NCBI RefSeq assembly: GCF_900096975.1
Contig: NZ_FMYQ01000042.1
Location: forward strand, 1-47,404
DNA length: 47,404 nucleotides
DNA from: Paraburkholderia lycopersici
GTDB taxonomy: Bacteria; Pseudomonadota; Gammaproteobacteria; Burkholderiales; Burkholderiaceae
Reading direction: 5' to 3'
How positions within the stretch are numbered: position 1 is the first letter of the stretch; each line of letters opens with the position of its first letter. The notes beneath the pieces were generated by a model that worked only from the letters and a program-made list of their open reading frames with translations, had not been told where the DNA came from and did no database searches. Positions 25,049 to 33,738 of this stretch are shown here, in pieces. Made by a program: the position numbers and the translations under genes.

Positions 25049-25173
25049 GGTGTGCGAGGCGAGTTCGTCTGTGCATCGGAAGCATAAATGATGTTCCGGT
25101 GCGGTAGATTATCTCCGCATACGCATTGATGGACAATGAGCCCGTCTCTCACTCCGTCATGCCCCGCTGCCCC

Positions 25174-26085
25174 ATGAATGCCCTGACCCGCTCCTCCCGC
25201 ACCGTGGATTTGCTGCTCGTCGCCGTCGCGCTCATCTGGGGCACGAGCTATGGCGTGGTGAAGGGCGCGCTGCTCACCTACCCGGTGCTGGGGCTGCTCG
25301 CGCTGCGCTTCGGCCTTACGTTCGTGCTGCTTTCGCCGGCGCTGCGCGAACTCGCTCGCGTACGCTGGCGCGACCGGTTCGGCATGGTCGGCGCGGGGCT
25401 GTTGCTGCTCGGGATCTTCCTGGCCGAGACATTTGGCGTCTCGCTTACGAACGCGTCGAACGCCGCGTTTCTCATCAGCCTGTGCGTGGTCCTCACGCCT
25501 GTCGCGGAGTGGGCGTGGCTCAGGCGCGCGCCGCGTCCCGTGGAATGGGCGGCCGCGGCCGTCTCGCTGCTCGGCGCGTTCCTGCTCACCGGCGGCCGCT
25601 TCACGGCGAGTCCCGGCGACCTGCTGGTCGTGCTGGCCGCGCTGCTGCGCGCGGTGACTAGCTGCGCAGTCAAACGCGTGATGAAGACGGGCACCGTGCC
25701 GCCGCTCACGATGACTGCGGTGCAGGCTGCCGTCGTGGCTTCCGGCTGCGCCGCGCTCGCGCTCACGGTCGCGCCCGGACAGTGGCAACCGCTGCCGCAT
25801 TGGCACGGGCATGGCGCGTTCTGGGGCAGCGTGATCTATCTCGTCGCGGGCTGCACGCTCTTTGCGTTCTTCGTGCAGAACTACGCGGTGAGCCGCAGCA
25901 GCCCGACGCGCGTGGCGCTGCTCATGGGGAGCGAACCCGTATTCGGTGCGCTGTTCGCGTGCATGTGGCTCGGCGAGCGGCTTTCCCTCTCCGCGTGGAC
26001 AGGCGGCATGCTGATCGTCGCGGCTTCGCTCCTTGCACTCAGGCGGGAGCCGCCGGTTGCCGTCGAGGCGGCTGCCAAGGCGTAG
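25174..26085 (+). CDS. DMT-family (EamA) metabolite exporter
   Basis: A 303-residue inner-membrane protein with ten helices arranged as two EamA repeats. The first repeat begins DLLLVAVALIWGTSYGVVKG and the second with DLLVVLAALLRAVTSCAVKR. The end, SSPTRVALLMGSEPVFGALF, is the typical last repeat. I chose ATG 25174, 12 residues before helix 1; ATGs at 25129 and 25159 are also in frame and none has a clear ribosome site. These transporters export amino acids or other metabolites. The divergent LysR gene suggests substrate-induced expression. Confidence 0.9.
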   Translation: MNALTRSSRTVDLLLVAVALIWGTSYGVVKGALLTYPVLGLLALRFGLTFVLLSPALRELARVRWRDRFGMVGAGLLLLGIFLAETFGVSLTNASNAAFLISLCVVLTPVAEWAWLRRAPRPVEWAAAAVSLLGAFLLTGGRFTASPGDLLVVLAALLRAVTSCAVKRVMKTGTVPPLTMTAVQAAVVASGCAALALTVAPGQWQPLPHWHGHGAFWGSVIYLVAGCTLFAFFVQNYAVSRSSPTRVALLMGSEPVFGALFACMWLGERLSLSAWTGGMLIVAASLLALRREPPVAVEAAAKA

Positions 26086-26270
26086 GCCGCGCCCACATCC
26101 GCAAAACTGATATGCAATTGCGAATTAACTAGTAGGGGATCGCGACTCAGGCTGTTCCAATTGGCAGCTGGACCCGTTCGACGCCGCAGCGACGGCCGCC
26201 GAGCCAAAGCAGAGCCGGACCTTGTCCGCGCGAACGAACGGGGGACGTAACTGGCCTGACCTGGAATGCC

Positions 26271-27527
26271 ATGCCGATACCTGACTACCTTGCCGCCGCC
26301 GGCTCTGCGCCGTTGCCGCGGCTGCCGGACGCCGCGCGCGTGAGGCGGATTGCCGACGACGCACAGGCTCTTGCCGCCGCGCGCACGCTTGCCGATACCG
26401 TCGCGCGCGGCGCCTCGCAGCGCGATCGCGAGCGCGCGCTGCCCTGGGACGAACTCGACCTGTGGTCCGAAAGCGGCCTCGGCGCGATCACGGTGCCGCG
26501 CGAATACGGCGGCGCGGACGTCTCCTATGCGACGCTCGCCGAAGTCTTCGCGATCCTTTGCGCCGCCGATCCCGCCTTCGGGCAGATTCCGCAGAATCAT
26601 TTCGGTCTGCTAGGCATCCTGCGCGAAACGGGCAGCGCCCGGCAGAAGGCGCGTTTCTACGGCGAAGTGCTGGCGGGCCACCGGCTTGGCAACGCGGGGC
26701 CGGAGCGCCGCTCGGCGGCGTCGTCGACCATTCTTCAAGGTACGACGCGGCTCGCCTCGACGCCGGATGGCCTGCGCCTGAGCGGCCAGCGATTCTATTC
26801 GACGGGTGCGCTTTTCGCGCACCGCGTGCCCGCACGCGCCATCGACGATGCGGGCCGTCCCGTCCAGGTATGGTCGCCCCGCGATGCGCCGGGCCTCACG
26901 GTAATCGACAACTGGAGTTCGTTTGGACAACGAACGACGGCGAGCGGCACGGTAATCTTCGACAACGTACCGGTCGAGCCCGAAGACGTGCTGCCGATCT
27001 GGCAACTGGCGGATCGCCCGGGGATCACCGGGCCCACATCCCAACTGATCCAGGCGGCGATCGATCTCGGCATCGGCGAGGCGGCGGTGGCGGAGGCCAT
27101 CGCGTTCGTGCGCGCGCATGCGCGGCCGTGGCTCGACTCGGGCGTGGCGCGCGCGGCGGACGACCCTTACATCATCGCCGACGTGGGGCGGTTGCAGATC
27201 GATCTGCATGCCGCGCAGGAGGTGCTGCGCGAAGCGGGCCATGCGCTCGACGCGATCGCCGCGCGCACCGTGGACGCCGAAGCGAGCGCCCGCGCCTCGG
27301 TCGCCGTGGCGAACGCGAAGGTGCTGACCACGCGCCTCGCGCTGGAAGCGAGCGAGAAGCTCTTCGAGCTGGCCGGCTCCGCGTCCACGCGCGCCGCCCA
27401 CAATCTCGACCGCCACTGGCGCAACGCGCGCACGCATACGCTGCACGATCCGCTGCGCTGGAAGCTGCATCTGCTTGGCAACTATCACCTGAATCACGTG
27501 CTGCCCGCGCGCCACGCCTGGAACTGA
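26271..27527 (+). CDS. SfnB/DszC-like acyl-CoA dehydrogenase-fold flavoprotein, first copy
   Basis: A 418-residue flavoprotein of the SfnB (sulfur-acquisition) group, which shares the acyl-CoA dehydrogenase fold with the DszC class of FMNH2-dependent monooxygenases. Key blocks are GLGAITVPREYGGADVSYAT (near residue 70), GQIPQNHFGLL (104-114), RFYSTGALFAHRVP and the C-terminal HWRNARTHTLHDPLRWK. The last is shared with DszC and suggests oxygenase rather than dehydrogenase chemistry, an inference. It is 5 bases upstream of a close paralogue and then a flavin monooxygenase of the DszA/NtaA type, so it starts a three-gene operon for organosulfur scavenging. No reductase is adjacent. ATG 26271 has only a weak ribosome site. 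Confidence 0.85.
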   Translation: MPIPDYLAAAGSAPLPRLPDAARVRRIADDAQALAAARTLADTVARGASQRDRERALPWDELDLWSESGLGAITVPREYGGADVSYATLAEVFAILCAADPAFGQIPQNHFGLLGILRETGSARQKARFYGEVLAGHRLGNAGPERRSAASSTILQGTTRLASTPDGLRLSGQRFYSTGALFAHRVPARAIDDAGRPVQVWSPRDAPGLTVIDNWSSFGQRTTASGTVIFDNVPVEPEDVLPIWQLADRPGITGPTSQLIQAAIDLGIGEAAVAEAIAFVRAHARPWLDSGVARAADDPYIIADVGRLQIDLHAAQEVLREAGHALDAIAARTVDAEASARASVAVANAKVLTTRLALEASEKLFELAGSASTRAAHNLDRHWRNARTHTLHDPLRWKLHLLGNYHLNHVLPARHAWN

Positions 27528-27532
27528 GCACC

Positions 27533-28786
27533 ATGAGTACCGAACTTTCCATCACCGAATCCGCAGCGACAGCCGCGCAACGGCATGCCGCGCAGCCGGT
27601 CCGACCCGCAACGCTCGCCGACGACGAGGCCGCGCTCGCCGCCGCGCAGCGGCTCGCCGCTCAGTTCGCGCCCGAGGCCGCGCTGCGCGATCGCGAACGC
27701 CGCCTGCCGTGGGACGAACTCGACGTGTTCGTCGCGAGCGGCCTGTGGGCCATCACCGTGCCGCGCGAGTACGGCGGTCCCGGCGTGCGCAACGGCACGC
27801 TCGCCGAAGTGACCGCGACGATCGCCGCAGCCGACGGCTCGCTCGGCCAGATTCCGCAAAATCACTTCTATGCGCTCGAGGTGCTGCGCGTGGGCGGCAG
27901 CGCCGAACAGCAGCGTTTCTTTTACGGCCGCGTGCTCGCGGGCGAGCGCTTTGGCAACGCGCTCGCCGAGATCGGCCAGAAGGACTTCAAGCGCCGCACG
28001 CGGCTCACGCGCGATGCGCGCGGCTGGCGCATCGACGGCCGCAAGTTCTACTGCACGGGCGCGCTCTACGCGCACTGGATACCCACGCTCGTGGTCGCGG
28101 ACGAAGCCGGCCAGGACGTGACGTACCTCGCATTCGTCCCGCGCAATTCGCCGGGCGTCACGATCACCGACGACTGGGACGGCTTCGGTCAACGGGTGAC
28201 GGGCAGCGGTTCCGTACAGTTCGACGGCGTGCGCGTGGAGCCCGAATGGGTCGTGCCGTTTCAGCGTTCGTTCGAGCGCCCGACGACGATCGGCCCGCTT
28301 GCGCAGATCCTTCATGCCGCGATCGATCTCGGTCAGGCGCGCGGCGCATTCGAAGCCGCGCTGCAGTTCGTGCGCGAGCGCTCGCGTCCGTGGATCGACG
28401 CGAAGGTCGAGCGCGCGGCCGACGATCCGCTTGCCATTTGTCACTTCGGCGATCTCGCGGCGCGCCTCGCCGCAGCCGAAGCGCTCGTGCGCCGCGCGGG
28501 CCGCTTCGTGGATGCCGCCCAGGCCGCGCCCGACGAGCGCACGGTGGCCGAGGCTTCGATTGCCGTGGCCGAGGCGCGCGCGCTGACCACGACGATCTCG
28601 CTCGACGCCGGCACGCGCCTGTTCGAGCTGGCGGGCGCGGCCGCGACGCTGGACGGCCTGGGACTCGACCGCTTCTGGCGCAACGCGCGCACCCACACGC
28701 TGCACGATCCCGTGCGCTGGAAGTATCACGCGGTGGGCAACTTTTATCTCAACGACAAGCTGCCGCCGCGGCACGGAGCATTGTGA
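27533..28786 (+). CDS. SfnB/DszC-like acyl-CoA dehydrogenase-fold flavoprotein, second copy
   Basis: A 417-residue paralogue of the preceding gene with the same markers: GLWAITVPREYGGPGVRNGT, GQIPQNHFYALEVLRVGG, KFYCTGALYAHWIPTLVV and WRNARTHTLHDPVRWK. Divergence is concentrated in the N-terminal 40 residues and the substrate-side loops, so the two may take different sulfur compounds or form a heteromer. The ATG lies 5 bases after the first copy's stop, and its own stop overlaps the next start (TGATG). Family knowledge: SfnB-type genes are expressed under sulfate limitation and help release sulfite from sulfones or sulfonates; the exact reaction is not settled. Confidence 0.85.
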   Translation: MSTELSITESAATAAQRHAAQPVRPATLADDEAALAAAQRLAAQFAPEAALRDRERRLPWDELDVFVASGLWAITVPREYGGPGVRNGTLAEVTATIAAADGSLGQIPQNHFYALEVLRVGGSAEQQRFFYGRVLAGERFGNALAEIGQKDFKRRTRLTRDARGWRIDGRKFYCTGALYAHWIPTLVVADEAGQDVTYLAFVPRNSPGVTITDDWDGFGQRVTGSGSVQFDGVRVEPEWVVPFQRSFERPTTIGPLAQILHAAIDLGQARGAFEAALQFVRERSRPWIDAKVERAADDPLAICHFGDLAARLAAAEALVRRAGRFVDAAQAAPDERTVAEASIAVAEARALTTTISLDAGTRLFELAGAAATLDGLGLDRFWRNARTHTLHDPVRWKYHAVGNFYLNDKLPPRHGAL

Positions 28787-30159
28787 TGGCGAAAACGAAC
28801 AAACCGATTCTCCTCAACGCATTCAACATGAACTGCGTGGGGCATATCAATCACGGCCTGTGGACGCACCCGCGCGATCGATCGACCGATTACCGCACGC
28901 TCGACTACTGGACGAATCTCGCGCGCACACTGGAGCGCGGGCTTTTCGACGGGCTCTTTCTCGCCGACATCGTGGGCGTCTACGACGTCTACCAGCACAA
29001 TGTGGACGTGACGCTGCGCGAGTCGATCCAGTTGCCCGTGAACGACCCCACGCTGCTCGTGCCGGCCATGGCGGCGGTGACCGAACACCTGGGCTTCGGC
29101 GTGACGGTGAATCTCACTTACGAGCAACCGTATCTGCTGGCGCGGCGTTTCTCCACGCTCGATCACCTCACGCAGGGCCGCGTCGGCTGGAATATCGTGA
29201 CCGGCTACCTCGACAGCGCGGCGCGCGCGATGGGTCTCGATCAGCAACTGCCGCACGACGAACGCTACGATCGCGCCGACGAATACCTGGAAGTCCTCTA
29301 CAAACTGTGGGAAGGCAGCTGGGAAGCCGGCGCCGTGCGTCGCGACAAGGCGGCGCGCGTGTTCGCGGACCCCGCGAAGGTGCATCGCGTGGAGCACGCG
29401 GGCCGGTACTACCGCGTGGACGGGTATCACCTCGCGGAGCCTTCCCCGCAGCGCACGCCGGTGCTGTTCCAGGCGGGCAGCTCGGGACGCGGCCAGCGCT
29501 TCGCCGCGCGTCACGCCGAGTGCGTATTCATTTCGCCGCCCAATCGCGCCGTCGCGCGCGAAACGGTGCGCGCGCTGCGCGAGCAACTGGTGCTCGCGGG
29601 GCGACGGCCCGACGACGTGAAGGTGTTCGTCGGCGCGGCCGTGGTGCCGGGCGCGACCGAGCGCGAGGCGCGCGAGAAATACGCCGATTATCTCCAGTAT
29701 GCGAGCCGCGAGGCGGGTCTCGCGCACTTCGCTTCGAGCACGGGCATCGACTACGCGCAATACGACCTCGACGCGCCTGTGGACTATGCGCCCGGCAACG
29801 CGATCGAATCCGCTGCGAAAACCGCGAAGCAGCATGGCTGGACGCGGCGCAAGCTGCTGGAGATGTTCGAGCTGGGCGGACGCTATCCGGCGATCGTCGG
29901 CAGCGCGTCGCAGATCGCCGACGAGCTTCAGGCCTGGATCGACGAAGCGGACGTGGACGGCTTCAACCTGAGCCGCACCGTGGTGCCCGAAAGCTACGAG
30001 GACTTCGTGGATATCGTGGTGCCCGAACTGCAGGCGCGCGGGCGTTACAAGACGGCGTATGCGCCGGGCACACTGCGGGAAAAGCTCTTTGGCGAGGGCC
30101 CGCAACTGCCCGAGCGGCATGCGGGAGCGGGACTGCGGCGGGCGACGGAAGCGGCCTGA
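28786..30159 (+). CDS. Flavin-dependent monooxygenase, NtaA/SnaA/DszA family
   Basis: A 457-residue bacterial-luciferase-like (LLM) monooxygenase of the NtaA/DszA/DmoA group, using FMNH2 from a separate reductase. The N-terminal ILLNAFNMNCVGHINHGLW and the LFDGLFLADIVGVYDVYQ block are family hallmarks, followed by LTQGRVGWNIVTGYLDSAAR and PVLFQAGSSGRGQRFAARHA (flavin and substrate pocket). The end FNLSRTVVPESYEDFVDIVV is typical. It overlaps the second SfnB-like gene by one base (TGATG), so the three are coupled. With two DszC-like partners this recalls the dsz pair (DszC plus DszA) that oxidises thiophenic sulfur, but the same families act on alkyl sulfones and chelators, so the substrate is open. 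Confidence 0.9.
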   Translation: MAKTNKPILLNAFNMNCVGHINHGLWTHPRDRSTDYRTLDYWTNLARTLERGLFDGLFLADIVGVYDVYQHNVDVTLRESIQLPVNDPTLLVPAMAAVTEHLGFGVTVNLTYEQPYLLARRFSTLDHLTQGRVGWNIVTGYLDSAARAMGLDQQLPHDERYDRADEYLEVLYKLWEGSWEAGAVRRDKAARVFADPAKVHRVEHAGRYYRVDGYHLAEPSPQRTPVLFQAGSSGRGQRFAARHAECVFISPPNRAVARETVRALREQLVLAGRRPDDVKVFVGAAVVPGATEREAREKYADYLQYASREAGLAHFASSTGIDYAQYDLDAPVDYAPGNAIESAAKTAKQHGWTRRKLLEMFELGGRYPAIVGSASQIADELQAWIDEADVDGFNLSRTVVPESYEDFVDIVVPELQARGRYKTAYAPGTLREKLFGEGPQLPERHAGAGLRRATEAA

Positions 30160-30174
30160 ACGGCGGGGAATGAA

Positions 30175-30211
30175 AAAAGCCGGTGATTCGTTATCCGAAT
30201 CACCGGCTTTT
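30175..30211. terminator. Bidirectional intrinsic terminator
   Basis: A perfect 16-bp stem (30175-30190 with 30196-30211, loop TTATC) with AAAA at one foot and TTTT at the other sits between converging genes. It should terminate the monooxygenase operon and the NlpA-like gene alike. Confidence 0.95.
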
Positions 30212-30226
30212 GTTGGCGCGCGGCTT

Positions 30227-31057
30227 TCACTGCTGCGGTGCATCCTTCCACGCCGGCAGCGTCGCACCGTGATAGACGGCGAGGATCTCCGAAGCCACGT
30301 TGGGCTGCTGGTAGCTTTCCACGAGTTCGCGCACCCACGGCGCATTGGCGTCCTTCTCGTTGACGGCGATGAAGTTGCGATACGGGTTGCCGGCCACTTT
30401 CTCCTGCGCGATGCGCTCCTGCGGAATCTTGATGCCCGACTTGACCGCCCAGTCCGTGTTGACGACGGCGGCGTCCACGTCGTCGATCGAGCGGCCGATG
30501 ATGCCCGCGTCGAGTTCCTTGATGTGGATGTTCTTCGGATTCTTCGCGATGTCGCGAGCGGTGGGCAGAAGGCCGACGTCGGCGCGCAGCGTGATGAGCC
30601 CTTGCGCCTGCAGCAGCAGGAGCGAGCGGCCTTCGTTGCTCGGATCGTTCGGCACGCCGATGGTCGCGCCTTGCGGCAGGTCCGCCACCGACTTCACCTT
30701 GCGCGAATAGAGCCCGATGGGCTGCACGTAGGTGTAGCCCACCGGCACGATCTTGTAACCGCGCGCCTTGATCTGCGCATCGAGGTAGGGCTTGTGCTGG
30801 AACGAATTGGCGTCGAGGTCGTGGCCGGAAAGCGCTTCGTTGGGCTGCGTGTATTCGGAGAACGTCGTTACCTTGACCGTGATGCCATGCTTCGCGGCGT
30901 TGGCGGCCACTACGCGCCATACGTCCTCGTCTTCGCCCGACATGATGCCGACGCGCACGGTATGGTCCGCCGCCTGCGCCACGCCCCCGAGACTCACGCC
31001 CAGTGCGAGCGTGGCCAGCATGGTTCCCAGTAATGTTCTTTTCTTCATAGGTTTCAT
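30227..31057 (-). CDS. NlpA/MetQ-family ABC substrate-binding protein (orphan)
   Basis: A 276-residue periplasmic binding protein. Residues 1-28 are a Sec signal (TLLGTMLATLALGVSLGGVA, cleavage near AQA-ADH) without a lipobox Cys, so it is soluble rather than a lipoprotein. Family blocks are HGITVKVTTFSEYTQPNEAL and ANSFQHKPYLDAQIKARGYK, then GATIGVPNDPSNEGRSLLLL. MetQ members bind methionine; relatives near organosulfur genes bind sulfur compounds or peptides. No permease or ATPase gene is next to it. Its position against the SfnB/DszA operon suggests it delivers the operon's sulfur substrate, but it would need a transporter elsewhere. Starts at 31057 and 31048 are both possible and both have weak ribosome sites. 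Confidence 0.9.
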   Translation of the reverse strand: MKPMKKRTLLGTMLATLALGVSLGGVAQAADHTVRVGIMSGEDEDVWRVVAANAAKHGITVKVTTFSEYTQPNEALSGHDLDANSFQHKPYLDAQIKARGYKIVPVGYTYVQPIGLYSRKVKSVADLPQGATIGVPNDPSNEGRSLLLLQAQGLITLRADVGLLPTARDIAKNPKNIHIKELDAGIIGRSIDDVDAAVVNTDWAVKSGIKIPQERIAQEKVAGNPYRNFIAVNEKDANAPWVRELVESYQQPNVASEILAVYHGATLPAWKDAPQQ

Positions 31058-31148
31058 CGTTCGATGGGTGGTGGATGAGGCGATGCTAGAGAGTGCGCCG
31101 CAAGCGGACAACCAATTTCGGGAGGATTGCTTAGCTAAAAACGTCGTT

Positions 31149-31176
31149 TTGCGGCTCGCCACGGCGTGGCTAGGAT
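31149..31176 (+). promoter_or_regulatory. Possible sigma-70 promoter for the MFS gene
   Basis: TTGCGG at 31149-31154 and TAGGAT at 31171-31176 are 16 bases apart, 33 bases before the MFS start. The match to consensus is moderate. A TTAGCTAA palindrome lies about 15 bases upstream in the shared intergenic region. Confidence 0.35.
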
Positions 31177-31209
31177 GCAGCGATTGCAATCTTTCAGCCC
31201 GTTTCCGCC

Positions 31210-32703
31210 ATGTCTACTCTCGCCATACCCGCCTCCGAATCGATCGAAGCCGCCGCGCCTGACGCCGCGGCTTCCCGGCACGCGGTCATCCGCTCTGCTC
31301 AGGATGTCGCGCGCCTCGTCAACGCCGGGGCGGCGCAAGGCAGCAACGCGCGCATCGTGATCGCCATCGCGCTAGGCGGCGTCTTTCTCGACGCCTACGA
31401 TCTCACGTCGCTCGCGTTTGGCGTGAAGGACATTGCGCGCGAATTCGCGCTCTCGCCCGTGCAGGTCGGGCTCGTTTCCGCGGCCATTACGTTCGGCGCG
31501 ATTCTCGGCGCGTTGTTCGGCGGCTATCTGACCGACCGCATCGGCCGCTACCGCGTATTCATGGCCGACATGCTGTTCTTCGTCGTCGCCGCGATCGCGG
31601 CCGGGCTCGCGCCCAACGCCTGGGTGCTCGGCGGCGCGCGCTTTCTCATGGGCTTCGGCGTGGGGCTCGATCTGCCTGTCGCCATGGCGTTTCTCGCCGA
31701 ATTCTCGCGCGTGGCGGGCAAGGGCAACAAGGCGGCGAGCGTGGCCGCTTGGTGCCCCGCGTGGTACGCGGCCACGAGCACCTGCTATCTGCTGATACTC
31801 GGCCTCTATGCGATTTTGCCCGCGCATGAGCTCGGCTGGCTCTGGCGCATCACGCTCGCGTTCGGCGCGGTGCCGGCGCTCGCCATCATCGCGGTACGCA
31901 GCCGCTATATCAGCGAATCGCCTGTATGGGCCGCGAACCAGGGCGACCTGGAAGGGGCGGCGCGCATTCTCGAGCGTTCGTATGGCGTGCATGCGGTGGT
32001 CGAACGCGGCGACACCCCGCCCGCCCAGCCGCGCGCGGCTTCATGGCGCAATTACGGCGTGCTGTTCAACGCCACCTACCGGCGCCGCACGATCCTTGCC
32101 GCGACGATCGGCATGGCGTCTTCGTTCGGCTACAACGCGATCATCTTCGGTCTGCCCGTGATCATCGCCAGCTTTTTTCACCAGGGGCCGCTCACCACGA
32201 TCGTCGCGTCGCTCACGCTGAACCTGGTGTTCGCATTCGTCGGCGGCCTGATCGGCGTGCGCACCGCGCCCACCGTCGGCGCATGGAAGATGACCACGCT
32301 CGGCCACGCCTTGCAGTTCGTCTCGCTGATCGGCCTCGCGCTGATCGGCCATCCTGGCAGCGGCTTGCTCGTCGCGCTCGCCATCCTGCTGCTGGGCGGC
32401 TATCTGTTCGGGCAGGGGTTCGGCCCCGGTTCGCACAGCATGACCTATGCGTCGCTCAGTTATCCGACCTCGCTGCGCGGGATCGGCGTGGGCTTTAACC
32501 AGACGCTCGTGCGCTCGGCCTCCACCGTGTCGCTGTTCCTCTTTCCCGTGCTTGCGGCGGCGCTCGGCACGAAGGTGTTCTGGGTGATCGCCATCGCGCC
32601 GCTGACTTCGCTGCTCGTGCTGCTTGCGATCCGCTGGGAGCCGTCGGGTTACGACATCGACGGAGAGGACTATGCAGTTGACGGCGCCGCTGTCGCGCCA
32701 TAA
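31210..32703 (+). CDS. MFS transporter (sugar/aromatic acid porter type)
   Basis: A 497-residue inner-membrane transporter with twelve helices. Motif A is GGYLTDRIGRYRVFMADM between helices 2 and 3, and GFGVGLDLPVAMAFLAEFSR is the helix 4-5 block of metabolite:H+ symporters. A long cytosolic N-terminus (about 45 residues, Ala-rich) and a hydrophilic loop near residue 255 are ordinary for the group. The ATG at 31210 has no clear Shine-Dalgarno sequence. It is divergent from the NlpA-like gene and 1 kb from the monooxygenase operon, so it may bring in the same organosulfur compound. That is inference from position. Confidence 0.9.
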   Translation: MSTLAIPASESIEAAAPDAAASRHAVIRSAQDVARLVNAGAAQGSNARIVIAIALGGVFLDAYDLTSLAFGVKDIAREFALSPVQVGLVSAAITFGAILGALFGGYLTDRIGRYRVFMADMLFFVVAAIAAGLAPNAWVLGGARFLMGFGVGLDLPVAMAFLAEFSRVAGKGNKAASVAAWCPAWYAATSTCYLLILGLYAILPAHELGWLWRITLAFGAVPALAIIAVRSRYISESPVWAANQGDLEGAARILERSYGVHAVVERGDTPPAQPRAASWRNYGVLFNATYRRRTILAATIGMASSFGYNAIIFGLPVIIASFFHQGPLTTIVASLTLNLVFAFVGGLIGVRTAPTVGAWKMTTLGHALQFVSLIGLALIGHPGSGLLVALAILLLGGYLFGQGFGPGSHSMTYASLSYPTSLRGIGVGFNQTLVRSASTVSLFLFPVLAAALGTKVFWVIAIAPLTSLLVLLAIRWEPSGYDIDGEDYAVDGAAVAP

Positions 32704-32747
32704 ACAATACCGGGCAGGCAGCGCCCTGATTGCGGCGCTGCTCAGCC

Positions 32748-33572
32748 TCAGCGCAGTTCGGGATAACCGAGCCGCGCGGCCGTGTTGGCCATTTCCTCGA
32801 TTTCCGCGTAGGCCTCGCCCGTGAGCCTCGCGAATCCGCGCAGGCGCAGCTTGCCGGCGCGGGCGGGGTCTGCCGCGTGGGCGGCGTCGAGTGCCGCGCG
32901 CAGCGCTTCGGCTTGCTCGTCGCCGAGCGTGCGCGAGGCGATCAGCGGCAGGCCGGGGGCCGATGCCGTCATGCCGATGATCTGCACGCCGTCAAGCTGT
33001 TCGGGCTGCGCGTCGCGCAGCAAGGCGAGCGTCACGCAGTCGATTGCGCCGACGTCCGCCGCGCCCTTTGCGAGCGCGCGCAGCGTGGCGGCGTGCGAGC
33101 CCGTCCATAGCACCGAAGAGAAAAAGCGGCCGTCGCGCGCATGTGGCGCGACGGCGTGGCGAAACGCGTTCATGCCGCTATGCGAGTCCGCACTGTTGCT
33201 GGCGGCGCGCAGGCCGCGACAGGCAGCCAGCGTGGTCGCGCCACGCCGCCACGCGTTGGCTGAAACGACGAGAGCGCTGCAATAGCGTGGCCCTTCACAG
33301 GCGGGGGCGTCGAATCGCGGTGTCGCTATGACGCGGGCCTCGCTGTGCAGACCGAGCATGCGATAAGGCAAGCCGCAGGCCTGCGAGAGCAGCAGGTCTT
33401 TGCGGCGCCAGTGCGCCATCAGTTCGCCATCCTGCACTTCGATGGCCGTCACTTCTTCGCCGCCAGTCATGCGTGCATATGCGGCGAGGCAGTCGCCCAG
33501 CAGCGAGCGCCACTGCGTGGCGTGTTGCGGCGTCACGTTGTACATCGGCAGGGAGGCAATCCAGCGGCTCAT
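32748..33572 (-). CDS. PhnD-like substrate-binding protein without signal peptide
   Basis: A 274-residue protein of the phosphate/phosphite/phosphonate (PhnD/SsuA-type) binding-protein superfamily. Markers are ASLPMYNVTPQHATQWRSLL (residues 5-24), LLLSQACGLPYRMLG, then RGLRAASNSADSHSGMNAFR and GAADVGAIDCVTLALL. It has no export signal: the first residues MSRWIASLPMYN are already the first beta strand. It is therefore probably cytosolic and may act as a sensor or ligand carrier, not an ABC partner. It converges on the MFS gene with 44 bases between stops. The ligand is unknown; an oxyanion such as a sulfonate or phosphonate fits the family. Confidence 0.82.
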   Translation of the reverse strand: MSRWIASLPMYNVTPQHATQWRSLLGDCLAAYARMTGGEEVTAIEVQDGELMAHWRRKDLLLSQACGLPYRMLGLHSEARVIATPRFDAPACEGPRYCSALVVSANAWRRGATTLAACRGLRAASNSADSHSGMNAFRHAVAPHARDGRFFSSVLWTGSHAATLRALAKGAADVGAIDCVTLALLRDAQPEQLDGVQIIGMTASAPGLPLIASRTLGDEQAEALRAALDAAHAADPARAGKLRLRGFARLTGEAYAEIEEMANTAARLGYPELR

Positions 33573-33738
33573 GGGGGCATTCTACGCCGCTGGTTCCAGC
33601 GTGCCCCGGGTTCCTCGAACTAAGCAAATGGGAATTCATTGGTTTGCGATACGCCGCCCGTTCGTTATGGTAAGTGGCCCGAGATGCTTCGCTCTCCGTA
33701 TGGAGTGGCAACATCCTTCATCGCCGGAGCAAGCGAAC

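Noticed and set aside
27709..28785. A 359-codon upstream extension of the DszA-like monooxygenase
   Set aside because: The extension is an out-of-frame reading of the second SfnB-like gene. The family N-terminus starts at 28786.
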